Below, piece after piece: positions 29,426 to 38,697 of a DNA stretch of 54,333 nucleotides; the stretch's first letter is position 1, and each line of letters begins with the position of its first letter. The notes below the pieces were generated by a model. That model saw only the letters and a list, made by a program, of their open reading frames with translations, did not search any database and was not told where the DNA came from. Source of the DNA: JAIBCM01 sp041395165 (GTDB lineage Bacteria; Verrucomicrobiota; Verrucomicrobiia; JADLBR01; JAIBCM01). Both the position numbers and the translations under genes were made by a program. The stretch covers positions 1 to 54,333 of the forward strand of contig JAWLBA010000009.1 in the NCBI GenBank assembly GCA_041395165.1, read 5' to 3'.

Positions 29426-29848
29426 TTAGACAATTTCAATCCCCGCTTGGCGCGCTGTTCCAGCTAAAATCCGAAAAGCGGCTTCTTCATCGTGCGTGTT
29501 TAAATCTTTTATTTTTAGTTTCACAATTTCCATAACTTGAGCTTTAGAAATCTTGGCCACTTTATTTTTGTTAGGCTCTTTCGAACCACTCGCAATTTTT
29601 GCTGCTTTTTTTAGAAGCACTGCAGCAGGTGGCGATTTAGTAATAAAACTGAAACTTTTATCTTTGTAAACGGTAATAACAACCGGTAAAATGTCACCAC
29701 CCTGCTTTTGGGTGGCAGCATTAAACTCCTTACAAAAAGCCATGATGTTAACGCCTTGTTGACCCAAAGCTGGTCCTACAGGAGGCGCTGGATTGGCCTG
29801 ACCCGCTGGAATTTGTAATTTAATCGTTGCAACAACTTCTTTCGCCAT
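29426..29848 (-). CDS. rplK: Ribosomal protein uL11
   Basis: L11 binds the GTPase-associated centre of 23S rRNA and is needed for the stringent response. The 140-residue protein has the canonical start KLQIPAGQANPAPPVGPALG, GVNIMAFCKEFNAAT, and a C-terminal RNA-binding domain with IASGSKEPNKNKVAKISK and TARQAGIEIV. It lies 66 bases after nusG, in the conserved secE-nusG-rplK-rplA order. Confidence 0.98.
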   Translation of the reverse strand: MAKEVVATIKLQIPAGQANPAPPVGPALGQQGVNIMAFCKEFNAATQKQGGDILPVVITVYKDKSFSFITKSPPAAVLLKKAAKIASGSKEPNKNKVAKISKAQVMEIVKLKIKDLNTHDEEAAFRILAGTARQAGIEIV

Positions 29849-29914
29849 AATTTTTTTTCTTTAACTCAATTTTTACCCATTTTGAAAAGTAATTTGCCCA
29901 AACTATTTATTATA

Positions 29915-30682
29915 TCACGTTTTTTCAACTTGCCAATACTCTAATTCAACTGGAGTGCTTCGTCCAAAAATGCTTACCGAAACCAAAAGTCGACCTTTTT
30001 CAGGATAAACTTCTTCCACAAGCCCGTCCTGATTCTGGAATGGGCCATCACCGACTTTGACTTTATCTCCCACAGAAAATGCTGTTTTAGGAATCACATG
30101 TTCTTCACTGGCTTTAATTTGCGCTAACATGGCTTCCACTTCACTGTTTCGCATCGGGATCGGTTTTTGACCATCTGCAAAGCCCAAAACTCCCTGGGTT
30201 TCCCGCAAATAATACCAAGTTTTTTCAATGATTTTTTTATTATCATCCAAAAGATTGGCTAAAATAAAAACGTAGCCAGGATAAAGCTTGCGTTCGGTTT
30301 CAATTTTCTTGTTGCGTCGAATTTCCGAAACCCGCTCCGTGGGAACAATGACTTCATGCAAACTGTCGACCATTTCATTGGCTTTAAGTCGCTTGAGCAA
30401 TGCGTCGCGGACTTTGTTTTCTTGACCGCTGAGCACGTGAAGAGCAAACCATTGCGCTTTATCATAGCTAGGATGACGTTTATCCAAAGGCTGTAAAATA
30501 GAACTCACCTCTTTCTGCTCTGGAACTTCTTGGGCTGCCTGTTGTTCTATTTCTTGCGTTGCGTCTGGCAATATTTCCTGTGCTGCTGACTGAGTAGGAT
30601 TTGGCTCTTCAGCCGCTCCCAAGTTGGGTGCCGGCATATTTTCGTTTTGATCGGTTGAGGTTTGAGAAGAAAAAGAGTCCAT
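29915..30682 (-). CDS. nusG: Transcription elongation/antitermination factor NusG with N-terminal extension
   Basis: NusG binds the RNA polymerase clamp, suppresses pausing, and links to Rho or the ribosome. The protein has 255 residues against about 180 in most species. The NGN domain begins at AQWFALHVLSGQENKVRDALL near residue 77 and contains LYPGYVFILANLLD. The KOW domain is C-terminal (FSVGDKVKVGDGPFQNQDGL). The first 75 residues are Gln/Glu/Ala/Pro-rich (for example TQEIEQQAAQEVPEQKE) and probably disordered. I kept the upstream ATG at 30682, 7 bases from the secE stop, because no ATG closer to the NGN domain is well placed. N-terminal extensions occur in other phyla, but this one's role is unknown. 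Confidence 0.95.
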   Translation of the reverse strand: MDSFSSQTSTDQNENMPAPNLGAAEEPNPTQSAAQEILPDATQEIEQQAAQEVPEQKEVSSILQPLDKRHPSYDKAQWFALHVLSGQENKVRDALLKRLKANEMVDSLHEVIVPTERVSEIRRNKKIETERKLYPGYVFILANLLDDNKKIIEKTWYYLRETQGVLGFADGQKPIPMRNSEVEAMLAQIKASEEHVIPKTAFSVGDKVKVGDGPFQNQDGLVEEVYPEKGRLLVSVSIFGRSTPVELEYWQVEKT

Positions 30683-30689
30683 GATTTGA

Positions 30690-31007
30690 TTAAATATGAA
30701 GTTGAATGACTAAGCCGACTACTTTCATGAGAATAAGATCAAAGAAACTAGTATAAGCGCCTAACAAAACCATGGAAACAATGACGACTACGGTAGAGTC
30801 AATTAACTCTTTGTAGCGACGTAATCCGGTTTGCATGGGATCCCAGGGCCAACTGCACTTTTTGAGTTCCACATTGACTTCTCGACTAAAACTTAAAATT
30901 TTAGACCAACGACGAATGACAAGAACCAAAGCAATCAGAATAGCCGCTACTAATAAAGTAGTCTGCAGCCAGTGCACTTGTGCCCATTGCGCTAATTTTG
31001 AGATCAT
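30690..31007 (-). CDS. secE: Preprotein translocase subunit SecE
   Basis: SecE clamps the SecY channel. The 105-residue product has a first hydrophobic segment near 12-32 (LQTTLLVAAILIALVLVIRR), then the conserved amphipathic part (FSREVNVELKKCSWPW) and the essential C-terminal membrane helix (STVVVIVSMVLLGAYTSFFD). The VNVELKKCSWP motif corresponds to the usual E(L/M)KKVxWP. It therefore has one more helix than the single-span minimal SecE. It is just upstream of nusG. ATG 31007 is preferred over the GTG one codon upstream. Confidence 0.93.
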   Translation of the reverse strand: MISKLAQWAQVHWLQTTLLVAAILIALVLVIRRWSKILSFSREVNVELKKCSWPWDPMQTGLRRYKELIDSTVVVIVSMVLLGAYTSFFDLILMKVVGLVIQLHI

Positions 31008-31045
31008 CACTATCTTCTTTCCTATGTTTTATCTTTCGCCTGATG

Positions 31046-31118
31046 CAGGAGAGACAGGACTCGAACCTGCAACATGCGGTTTTGGAGACCGCTGCTCTAC
31101 CAATTGAGCTACTCTCCT
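31046..31118 (-). tRNA. tRNA-Trp (CCA anticodon)
   Basis: The acceptor stem AGGAGAG/CTCTCCT pairs with discriminator G. The D-arm AGCTCAATTGGTAGAGC, the anticodon arm GCGGT/ACCGC around CTCCAAA (anticodon CCA), and the T-arm GGTTCGAGTCC are all standard. CCA is not encoded at the 3' end. It lies between tuf and secE, a conserved place for tRNA-Trp. Confidence 0.97.
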
Positions 31119-31157
31119 AAAAAGAGTTTCAACGTAAAGACAGGGTCCTGTTACTTT

Positions 31158-32351
31158 TTATTCAATAATCTCGGTAACACGGCCTGCCCCTACAGTTCTA
31201 CCACCTTCTCGAATCGCAAAACGCATGGTTTTTTCCATAGCCACGGGCGCTAACAATTCGACTTCCATGGATATATTATCACCTGGCATTACCATTTCAA
31301 CATTGGCAGGCAATTTAATCGTGCCTGTCACGTCGGTCGTGCGGAAGAAAAATTGAGGTCGGTAATTGGAAAAGAAAGGAGTATGTCGACCACCTTCTTC
31401 TTTGCTCAATACATAAACTTCTGCCTTGAATTTCTTGTGAGGGTTAATCGTGCCGGGTTTAGCAATCACTTGACCGCGTTCCACGTCTTCCTTTTTCACG
31501 CCGCGAAGCAAGACACCTACGTTATCTCCCGCTTCAGCTTGATCGAGAAGTTTTCTAAACATTTCGATGTCAGTCGCCACCGTTTTTTGTGTCGGTCGCA
31601 AACCTACGATTTCTACTTCTTCCATTTTCTTTAAAACACCTCGCTCCACACGACCGGTTGCCACTGTGCCACGACCTTCAATATTAAACACGTCTTCAAC
31701 AGACATGAGGAAGGGTTGATCTTTAGGGCGTTCTGGCAATGGAATATAAGTATCCACCGCATTCATGAGGTCTAAAATACATTTGGCATCTGGGCTGTTA
31801 GGATCTGCAGCGGCCAAAGCTTTGACAGCACTACCTTTCACAATCGGGATTTTATCTCCAGGGAATTCGTATTGAGTTAAGAGCTCACGAACTTCAAGCT
31901 CCACTAAATCAAGCAGTTCTTTATCATCGACCATGTCGCATTTGTTAAGAAATACAACCAAGGCAGGCACACCCACTTGGCGCGCTAAAAGAATATGCTC
32001 GCGAGTTTGTGGCATCGGTCCATCAGCCGCACTCACCACGAGAATCGCTCCATCCATCTGAGCGGCGCCGGTAATCATATTTTTAATATAGTCAGCGTGA
32101 CCCGGACAATCCACGTGAGCGTAGTGACGTTTATCAGTCTGATATTCTACGTGTGCTGTGTTGATCGTAATTCCACGTTCTTTTTCTTCAGGAGCCGCAT
32201 CAATCTGATCGTAAGCTTTAGCCTCTGCCAAACCTTGCTTGGACAAAATCGTAGTAATGGCGGCGGTCAAAGTTGTCTTTCCATGGTCCACGTGACCAAT
32301 TGTGCCAATATTAACGTGGGGTTTATCGCGTTTAAATGCTTCCTTCGCCAT
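31158..32351 (-). CDS. tuf: Elongation factor Tu
   Basis: EF-Tu brings aminoacyl-tRNA to the ribosome. The 397-residue protein is full length and nearly canonical: G1 GHVDHGKTT at residues 19-27, the effector ERGITINTAHVEY, DCPGHADYIKNMITG, NKCDMVDD, and domain II IEGRGTVATGRVERGV. The C-terminal domain has FFRTTDVTGTIKLP and ends VGAGRVTEIIE. It is flanked by tRNA-Thr and tRNA-Trp, as in many bacteria. Only one tuf is seen in the window. Confidence 0.99.
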   Translation of the reverse strand: MAKEAFKRDKPHVNIGTIGHVDHGKTTLTAAITTILSKQGLAEAKAYDQIDAAPEEKERGITINTAHVEYQTDKRHYAHVDCPGHADYIKNMITGAAQMDGAILVVSAADGPMPQTREHILLARQVGVPALVVFLNKCDMVDDKELLDLVELEVRELLTQYEFPGDKIPIVKGSAVKALAAADPNSPDAKCILDLMNAVDTYIPLPERPKDQPFLMSVEDVFNIEGRGTVATGRVERGVLKKMEEVEIVGLRPTQKTVATDIEMFRKLLDQAEAGDNVGVLLRGVKKEDVERGQVIAKPGTINPHKKFKAEVYVLSKEEGGRHTPFFSNYRPQFFFRTTDVTGTIKLPANVEMVMPGDNISMEVELLAPVAMEKTMRFAIREGGRTVGAGRVTEIIE

Positions 32352-32414
32352 AATATTTGTGACTCCTAATTTATATTTCTAATTTTTAACTTTCTAAATT
32401 TTTTTACAACTACC

Positions 32415-32487
32415 AGCCCACGATCGGGATTGAACCGACGACCTCGTCCTTACCAAGGACGTGCTCTGCCAACTGAGCTACGTGGGC
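32415..32487 (-). tRNA. tRNA-Thr (GGU anticodon)
   Basis: The acceptor stem GCCCACG/CGTGGGC pairs perfectly with discriminator U. The D-arm AGCTCAGTTGGCAGAGC, anticodon stem CGTCC/GGACG around TTGGTAA (anticodon GGU) and T-arm GGTTCAATCCC are all present. CCA is not encoded. It precedes tuf by 63 bases and is probably cotranscribed with it. Confidence 0.97.
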
Positions 32488-32518
32488 AAAGACTTGTTTC
32501 AGATTTTTTTAACTGCGA

Positions 32519-32524
32519 AATATA
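32519..32524 (-). promoter_or_regulatory. Candidate -10 box for the tRNA-Thr/tuf unit
   Basis: On the minus strand TATATT lies about 31 bases before the tRNA-Thr 5' end. The upstream sequence is T-rich without a convincing -35 at 17 bases. The assignment rests on position and the -10 match only. Confidence 0.3.
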
Positions 32525-32684
32525 ACCGCATTTAAAAAAATCAATAAAGCACTTTTACTCTCTCATTTTTTTTGAAAAAGTTTTCAGAGCTTTATTTTTT
32601 AAAACAGCGCCCGAATTTGATCTATCTTTTATAGAAGTCAAGCGGTTTTATCAAAAAAGATTAAAATAAGAACAAAAACTAAAA

Positions 32685-32713
32685 TTGCAACCGAACTAAA
32701 AAAGTCGTAATAT
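32685..32713 (+). promoter_or_regulatory. Sigma-70-type promoter for the FG-GAP protein gene
   Basis: TTGCAA and TAATAT are separated by exactly 17 bases. Transcription would start near 32720 and give a leader of about 43 bases containing AAGGAGG just before ATG 32763. Confidence 0.5.
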
Positions 32714-32762
32714 TCATTTGATTTTTCTTTTCATAGAGTTAATTTTGTTTAAAGGAGGATGT

Positions 32763-33761
32763 ATGGAGCGCAATCGAATCATTTTTCTATTTCTTGTTAT
32801 TTTCGCGACTTTGACTTCACTTAAAAGTCACGCCACCGACGAAACGAATGCTCCTCCTGTCTACGTCACCAACATTGTGGCAGAACCTTTTATGGAAAAT
32901 TTAAATCAAAAATTCTGAAAATTACTAAAATTTTACCAGGCAATGGCTCAATCAATACTTTAATTACCTCTGAAGAAACGCGCCCTTTTAAACCTAAAGC
33001 TCTTCGAGATATTAATGGCGATGGCAACGTTGATTTGTTAAGCCAAACAGGGCAAGTAATAAAAATTGCCTACGGTCCTAATTTTTCCAGCAATATTACT
33101 ACTCTTTCGGTGCCATTGCCCAATCCAGGGTTTAAACTCGTGGCTACAGGTGACATTGATGGAGACGGCGATGTTGACCTTATTTTACAACGCAGAAAGA
33201 AAATAACTGCTTATTTAGCGAATGAAGGAACCTATCAACAAACTCAATTACAATTTGGAAATACTCTTGCTCCCAGAGCCAAGGTATTGGGTGCCTTATA
33301 TCAAAATAATGCCTTTACTGAAGTTCAAACAATTGATCCTATCGTTTTACAGAACAATACTATTGGCTCTACTCTTAATACGGTTGCTGTGCCCAATACT
33401 AGTCCCATTTTACTAGTAAAAGTTGGTAGAGAGCTTTTTTGGATATACTAACAATAATGGAATCTTTTTCCCTTCATCATTACCTTTATACACCCTACAG
33501 CCTAAAGAAAAATTTGTTGGAACCTTTAAAACAGGACTTACCCCCCAAGTCACAGCTTCATCCACTAAAACGACAACAACAGTTGACGAAGAAAATAATA
33601 TCGTAAACCAAACTGAAGGCATCACTCGTTCCGTAGGAGGACTTGATATTATTATTCAAAAACGCCGAGAGGTTTTTGCACTTTCAAGCATCAACAACTT
33701 TACACTACCCATTTTAGTTGCAAGTAACGCTGCGGGTGTAAAAATTATTGGTCCTAAATAA
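32763..33761 (+). CDS. Secreted FG-GAP/VCBS-repeat protein (two apparent frameshifts)
   Basis: The strong ribosome site AAGGAGG six bases before ATG 32763 fixes the start; an upstream in-frame codon is not needed. A signal peptide (RIIFLFLVIFATLTSLKSHA) is followed by two calcium-binding DxDGDGxxD repeats, DINGDGNVDLL and DIDGDGDVDLI, of the FG-GAP/VCBS beta-propeller type. The rest is Thr/Asn-rich. The frame breaks at A5 32909-32913 (one A missing, giving NQKILKITKI) and at T6 33436-33441 (one T too many, or two missing, giving VGREL then GYTNNNGIFFP). The repaired product has about 332 residues. It is probably exported, with a binding or surface role; the partner is unknown. It stands alone, divergent from tRNA-Thr/tuf. 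Confidence 0.65.
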
Positions 33762-33781
33762 AATATTCTTTGTAAACATTC

Positions 33782-34817
33782 TTAATGGATTTGAGTCCGT
33801 AGTGTCACATCAATTAAACGCAGCGCTTCTTCAACGTGAGCCCGAACGGGAGGCGAAATTTGAGGATTTTTTCGAATTCGATCTAACACCGCAAAAGAAC
33901 TGGCATCAGGCATCAACCCTAACGCCGTGATCGCTGCCAGACGCACTTGCGAATCTTTATCCTCTTCCGCTATTTTTTGCAACAAAAGCAAAGCCTCTAA
34001 TGCTTTTAAATCCATCAACGCTTCAACACAAAGACGACGATGCCACACATCTCCCTGAGACTCTTCCAAAGCTCGAATCAAAAAGTTTTTCCTCGATCAT
34101 TCCCGTTCTTTGCCAAAGCAATCGCTGCAATCAATTTCGTTCCCAATCGTCATGCGATAATTGTTGAGAAAAAATTTCTAAATTATCTCCATTCGCCAAA
34201 GCGATTAAAGCGGCACCCGCTGCCTGTTTCACATAAGCATCTGAATCATGCAAGGCATCAAATAAATCAGGCAACGCCTCTTCCGCTCCAATAGCACTCA
34301 AAGCCTGAGCTGCCTCACCTCGCACAAACCAAGATTCATCTTTTAACGCCTTCTGCAACACTTTTGTCGCGCGCGAATCTTTTAACTCTCGCAAAGCATT
34401 AATTGCAGCACGCCGCACCGTTTCATCCGAATCACTCACTCGCTTAATCAAAGCAGGAACCGATTCTGGCTCTTTAGCAACTGATAAAACCTGGGCCGCC
34501 GTGACACGAATCGTGACATCCTCATTCTCCAATGCCTTCAATAAAACATCATCACCCGAAGAAATTTTTTCTTTCATCTGCCGATAAGCAGCATAAGCCA
34601 AGTCGGGTTGCTCTGCTTTTAATAAAATTAAAATACGATAACGCAAAAATTTTTTATTTTTTGGTTCTTCCTTCAACGCTTCCTTCAAAACCATCATGGC
34701 CTTGCTATATTCGTGAAATTTCATCAACGTTTCTACATCAGAAATAATTTTTTTTTCCTTGGCATTACCACAACCTGCCAAAACCAACACAACCAAAAAT
34801 AAAAAAAGCCGGCTCAT
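33782..34817 (-). CDS. HEAT-repeat lipoprotein (two apparent frameshifts)
   Basis: The start MSRLFLFLVVLVLAGC has a lipobox with Cys16. A TPR-like helical region follows (EYSKAMMVLKEALKEEPKNK), then a set of HEAT repeats of about 30 residues each, such as DETVRRAAINALRELKD, DESWFVRGEAAQALSAIG and DSDAYVKQAAGAALIALAN. After SHDDWE the frame breaks near 34138-34141; the next piece TKLIAAIALAKNGNDRGKTF leads to a second break in A5 34080-34084, and the last piece (LIRALEESQGDVWHRRLCVE) carries two more repeats to the stop. One added base at each restores about 346 residues. It is probably an outer- or inner-membrane-anchored scaffold. The ligand is unknown. Confidence 0.7.
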
Positions 34818-34888
34818 GAACCCTGGCAAACTGCCAAGTCAAAAACAGTCTGACAAGTGAGAAAAGAAAACCATTTCACTAACGCACT

Positions 34889-35512
34889 CTAATAAAAACG
34901 TGCTGGAAACATTTTCATGCGCTTCACCAGAAAAAATCGCGCATAAATAAAACCCACTACAATACCTCCCAAATGCGCCAAATGCGCCACTTGCGAAAGC
35001 GTACCTCGCAAAATAAAAGTAAGGGTTAGCAAAGTATAACCGATGGCCATCCACCTAGCCTGGACAGGAAAAGGCAGAGGGAAAATAAGCAAGGGCACCC
35101 GAGGAAATAACACAGCAAACGCTGTGACCAACCCCAACACCGCAGCACTCGCTCCCACCATGGGATAAAGAGAGTTTAAATTAAAAATAATCCATAAAAT
35201 GCCACCCGCCAAACCACTCAGCAAATACAAAAAAATGAAATGCCATCGTCCCGCAATCGATTCCAATTCACGACCAAAAACCCAAAGACCGATCATATTA
35301 AACAGCAAATGCGGCATGTTTCCATGCAACCACATATAAGTAAAAAGTTGATAATAACGCCCCTCTTCCCAACCAAAAGAACTTAACGCAAAATAACGAA
35401 CCAGCCAAGGATTCCGATCAGTTGCCCACTGCAAAAGAAAAATAATGACATTAATCGCAATCAATCCATTCACGATGCCAAAAGAAGAGTAACGCAACGA
35501 AGATCGAAACAT
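34889..35512 (-). CDS. Rhomboid-family intramembrane serine protease
   Basis: Rhomboids cut transmembrane substrates inside the bilayer. The 207-residue protein has six hydrophobic helices and the catalytic pair: Ser122 in VGASAAVLG (usual GASG, here GASA) and His180 in AHLGGIVVGF. The oxyanion Asn72 in HGNMPHLLFNM is also present, as is the WR-like region FGRELESIAGRWHF in loop 1. These residues suggest an active enzyme. It follows gpmI by three bases, so the two are probably cotranscribed. The physiological substrate cannot be told from sequence. Confidence 0.9.
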   Translation of the reverse strand: MFRSSLRYSSFGIVNGLIAINVIIFLLQWATDRNPWLVRYFALSSFGWEEGRYYQLFTYMWLHGNMPHLLFNMIGLWVFGRELESIAGRWHFIFLYLLSGLAGGILWIIFNLNSLYPMVGASAAVLGLVTAFAVLFPRVPLLIFPLPFPVQARWMAIGYTLLTLTFILRGTLSQVAHLAHLGGIVVGFIYARFFLVKRMKMFPARFY

Positions 35513-35515
35513 ATT

Positions 35516-37063
35516 TTATCCTTTTTTTTCTAAAAGTGAATGACCTGTCATCTCTTTTGGTTTTTCTAAATTCAACATCGCTAGCAAAGTCGGCGCAATA
35601 TCCGCCAAAATTCCATCTTTCAATCGAAAATTTTTTGCATCTTCTGCTACATACAAAAGATGAACTCGATTCGTCGTATGAGCCGTGTGAGGCGAGCCAT
35701 CCACTGCAATCATCTGCTCGCAATTCCCGTGATCCGCAGTAATCAGCAGCTTCCCATCCAATTCCAAAACCGTTTCCACAAGCTGTTGCACACCCCAATC
35801 AATCGTTTCCACTGCTTGAATCGCTGCGGGTAAAGAGCCCGTATGCCCAACCATGTCAGGATTCGCATAATTCAGAATCAACACATCAAACTTGCCCGTT
35901 CGCAACTGCTTTACTGCTTCTTCCGTCAATTCAACAGCCGACATTTCCGGCTTCAAATCGTAAGTCGCCACTTTAGGCGAAGGAATCATCACCCGCTCTT
36001 CTCCCAAAAAAGGTTTTTCTCGACCACCATTAAAAAAATAAGTGACATGCGGATATTTCTCCGTTTCGGCCATGCGCAACTGAGTCAAACCCGCTTCGCT
36101 CACCACCTCGCCAAAAATATGCGACATGGATTGCGGCTCAAAAAGCACAGGACACGAAAACGTAGAATCATATTCCGTCATCGTCACGTAATTCACCTGA
36201 GGCCAATAAGCGCGTGGAAACCGATCAAATGTCTTCGACAAAAAAGCCTGAGAAAGTTGCCGTGCACGATCCGAACGAAAATTAAAAAATAAAACACCAT
36301 CCCCATCTTTAACCAAAGGACATGGCATAGAAGGCATCACCAAAGGCACCATGAATTCGTCCGTCATTCCTTGAGTATAACAATGATTAATCTCTTCGGT
36401 AATATGCACAATCTCTTTACCCACCCCTTGCGTGATCAATTCATACGCCTTTTGCGTCCGATCCCAACGATTATCGCGATCCATCGCATAATAACGCCCA
36501 ATAATCGTTGCTAAATGACCAATTCCCTCCTTCTCAAGAAAGGCTAATAACTCATCAACATAGTTAATGCCCCCCGTCGGCGAAGTATCACGACCATCCA
36601 AAAAAACATGAATATAAACCTCATGCAATTTCGCTTCCTTAGCCGCGTGCAACAAAGCATAAAGATGTTTTTGATGCGAATGCACACCGCCATCCGATAA
36701 CAGCCCCAATAAATGCAAAGCCTTTTGCTTTGAACGAAGTTGCGAAAAAAATTGCGTTAGTACAGAAAGATGAAAAAATTTCTTATCTTCAATAGCTTGA
36801 TTAATCCGCGTCAAATCCTGATATACAATTCGTCCCGCACCCAAATTCAAATGTCCTACTTCCGAATTACCCATCTGCCCTTTCGGTAAACCCACATCCA
36901 AACCGCTACCACTTAACGTTGCTAAAGGATAATGAGCATATAAATAATCATGGAACGGTGTTTCTGCAAGCAGCGTAGCATCCCCTTCACTTTCCGCGCC
37001 ATTTTTACCTTGAGGATTAATCCCCCAACCATCACGAATCATTAAAACAACCGGCTTTTTCAT
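35516..37063 (-). CDS. gpmI: 2,3-bisphosphoglycerate-independent phosphoglycerate mutase
   Basis: GpmI interconverts 3- and 2-phosphoglycerate in glycolysis using two Mn ions. The 515-residue protein is full length. The metal and catalytic motifs are in order: MIRDGWGINP, GNSEVGHLNLGAGRIVYQDL with the phosphoserine-bearing NSEVGH, FLDGRDTSPTGG, GRYYAMDRDNRWDR, NYANPDMVGHTG and ITADHGNCE. I chose ATG 37063, preceded by AAGGTG, over the GTG two codons earlier. It lies three bases from the rhomboid gene and about 24 from the PDZ gene stop. Confidence 0.97.
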   Translation of the reverse strand: MKKPVVLMIRDGWGINPQGKNGAESEGDATLLAETPFHDYLYAHYPLATLSGSGLDVGLPKGQMGNSEVGHLNLGAGRIVYQDLTRINQAIEDKKFFHLSVLTQFFSQLRSKQKALHLLGLLSDGGVHSHQKHLYALLHAAKEAKLHEVYIHVFLDGRDTSPTGGINYVDELLAFLEKEGIGHLATIIGRYYAMDRDNRWDRTQKAYELITQGVGKEIVHITEEINHCYTQGMTDEFMVPLVMPSMPCPLVKDGDGVLFFNFRSDRARQLSQAFLSKTFDRFPRAYWPQVNYVTMTEYDSTFSCPVLFEPQSMSHIFGEVVSEAGLTQLRMAETEKYPHVTYFFNGGREKPFLGEERVMIPSPKVATYDLKPEMSAVELTEEAVKQLRTGKFDVLILNYANPDMVGHTGSLPAAIQAVETIDWGVQQLVETVLELDGKLLITADHGNCEQMIAVDGSPHTAHTTNRVHLLYVAEDAKNFRLKDGILADIAPTLLAMLNLEKPKEMTGHSLLEKKG

Positions 37064-37087
37064 TGTCACCTTTCAATTTAAAATAAA

Positions 37088-37836
37088 TTATGGCATATCA
37101 AGTAAACTTCCAGATAAACTCGGAGGCGCATCCAGACTTAAAAAAGTAGAACGGGTTTCCCCTTTCCCAATCACCTCCACAGAAATCAATTCACGCTTGC
37201 GAGGATCACTCGATTTCACAGCAAGATAATCCTGTTGAAAATCTCGCAACGTTTTCACCTTTTCTCCATTCAACGCCAAAATCCTATCGCCCAAACGAAA
37301 CTCTTTTGTTGCACCACTTTGTTGGCTTGCCACCCATGCCACCTCAACCCCTTTCTCATTTTCGATTAACAACAACCCTTCCGGCAGATCAATCGACTCA
37401 ATCTCCAACTCTCCATTCGTCTCCTCCGTCACAACATAAATCTCTTCAAACTCCGTGCGATTTAACAACGCGCGAAAAGGCAAGGTATTGGTCCAAGCCG
37501 TCGCCAACGCCCTTTGCTTGAGCGCCTCTTGCTGAGGCGAAACCACAACATTTTTTAACTCATGCTGTTTGGTATAAGCACGCTTTTGCTTCTCTTTTTT
37601 TCTGCACGTTTCACATCTGCATCTTCTAATCGAGGCAACTGAAACATAACCCGCAGCAATGTCCTTTTATTCAAAATCGTATTGCGACTAATCAAACATG
37701 TTTCCTTCACATAAACACGACCATTTTTCTCTTCCAATGGAAAAACCAGACCCAACTTGGGTGATGCGCTCTGAGTATAAACAAATTGTCCGCTTAAAGA
37801 ACCAATAAACCAAATAAACAAAAATCGAATCGCCAT
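37088..37836 (-). CDS. PDZ-domain periplasmic protein (one apparent frameshift)
   Basis: The N-terminal part starts with a signal peptide (MAIRFLFIWFIGSLSGQ) and reads to KRAEKK. It continues in another frame from EKQKRAYTKQHELKN. One A added to the run complementary to T7 37595-37601 joins them into about 250 residues. The C-terminal half contains a PDZ-like fold: RLGDRILALNGEKVKTLRDF, with a carboxylate-binding-type loop less clear. No protease active site is present, so it is more likely a scaffold or regulator of envelope proteins. I do not recognise the specific family. It lies between gpmI and the amidase on the same strand. Confidence 0.6.
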
Positions 37837-37901
37837 AATCAACTGCTTTTATAAAGGGTCACAAGCACCACTGCAATAGCTATCCATTTGGCAAAAAACT
37901 T

Positions 37902-38498
37902 TTAACCTCCATAATCTAAAATGCCTTGCGCAATAGCATTGGCCATGGCCTGTCGATAATTCGGCGATAAAATTCTTTCACACTCCCGTCGATTTGTCAG
38001 AAAACCGCCCTCGACCAAGATCGATGGACAATAAGTATTGCGAATCACATAAAAACGTGCCCTTTTGACGCCGCGATTCATCATAGGATTTAATCTTTGA
38101 ACCAAACGTCGATGCACCAAAGTTGCCAAACGTCCACTGTTATATTTTGCATAATGCGTGCTGACACCGTTGCTTCGACTATTGTAATAAGCATCAAAAT
38201 GAATGCTAATAAAAATGCAGTTTCGAATACGATTTGCTACGCGACACCGTTCTGCCAAAGAAATAAAACGATCCGATCGTCTTGTCATGAGCACTTTGTA
38301 GCCTAGATTAAGTAAAACTCTTTCCAAACGTAATCCCACATCCAACGTCATCACTTTTTCAGGGATGCGTTGTCCTGGTAGTCCTCCTCGATCTTCGCCC
38401 CCATGCCCAGGATCAATCACCACAATGGGACGAGCCTCGATGCAAGGAAAGATGCCGAAAAACAAAATAGCAAAAATGAAAACTTTCCAACACTTCAT
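37902..38498 (-). CDS. N-acetylmuramoyl-L-alanine amidase (Amidase_3 type)
   Basis: Amidase_3 enzymes cut the amide bond between muramic acid and the peptide stem in peptidoglycan, often during cell separation. The 198-residue product has a signal peptide (MKCWKVFIFAILFFGIFPCIEA) and then the catalytic domain: the zinc ligands in IDPGHGGED (His32, Glu35) and SIHFDA (His100), and the catalytic Glu163 in LVEGGFLTN. No SH3, LysM or AMIN domain is present, so it is a minimal AmiC-like periplasmic amidase. Some relatives need an activator; this cannot be judged here. Confidence 0.92.
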   Translation of the reverse strand: MKCWKVFIFAILFFGIFPCIEARPIVVIDPGHGGEDRGGLPGQRIPEKVMTLDVGLRLERVLLNLGYKVLMTRRSDRFISLAERCRVANRIRNCIFISIHFDAYYNSRSNGVSTHYAKYNSGRLATLVHRRLVQRLNPMMNRGVKRARFYVIRNTYCPSILVEGGFLTNRRECERILSPNYRQAMANAIAQGILDYGG

Positions 38499-38629
38499 TC
38501 AATTTTTTATCACCGTTTGCCTAGCATGAAAAAAAAATAGCAACTTCGTCAATCTTTATCCTTCAATTATGAAAAGAAATTCATCATTTTTCTCGTGACA
38601 TCCTGGCAAGCCGCTTTTAAGAATGAGCT

Positions 38630-38658
38630 TTGACATGTATAGCGCAACTGTTTTATCA
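38630..38658 (+). promoter_or_regulatory. Candidate promoter for the DMT transporter gene
   Basis: TTGACA is a perfect -35, followed at 17 bases by TTATCA, a weak -10. The start codon lies 40 bases downstream. The rest of this 199-base gap (38499-38697) shows nothing else clear. Confidence 0.35.
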
Positions 38659-38697
38659 AAATCATTAATCAATTTTTATTCTTAAAATTAATAAACT

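Noticed and set aside
32488..32762. Origin of replication or repeat element in the AT-rich gap before the FG-GAP gene
   Set aside because: No DnaA-box cluster or repeated unit is visible; the AT richness is explained by two divergent promoters.
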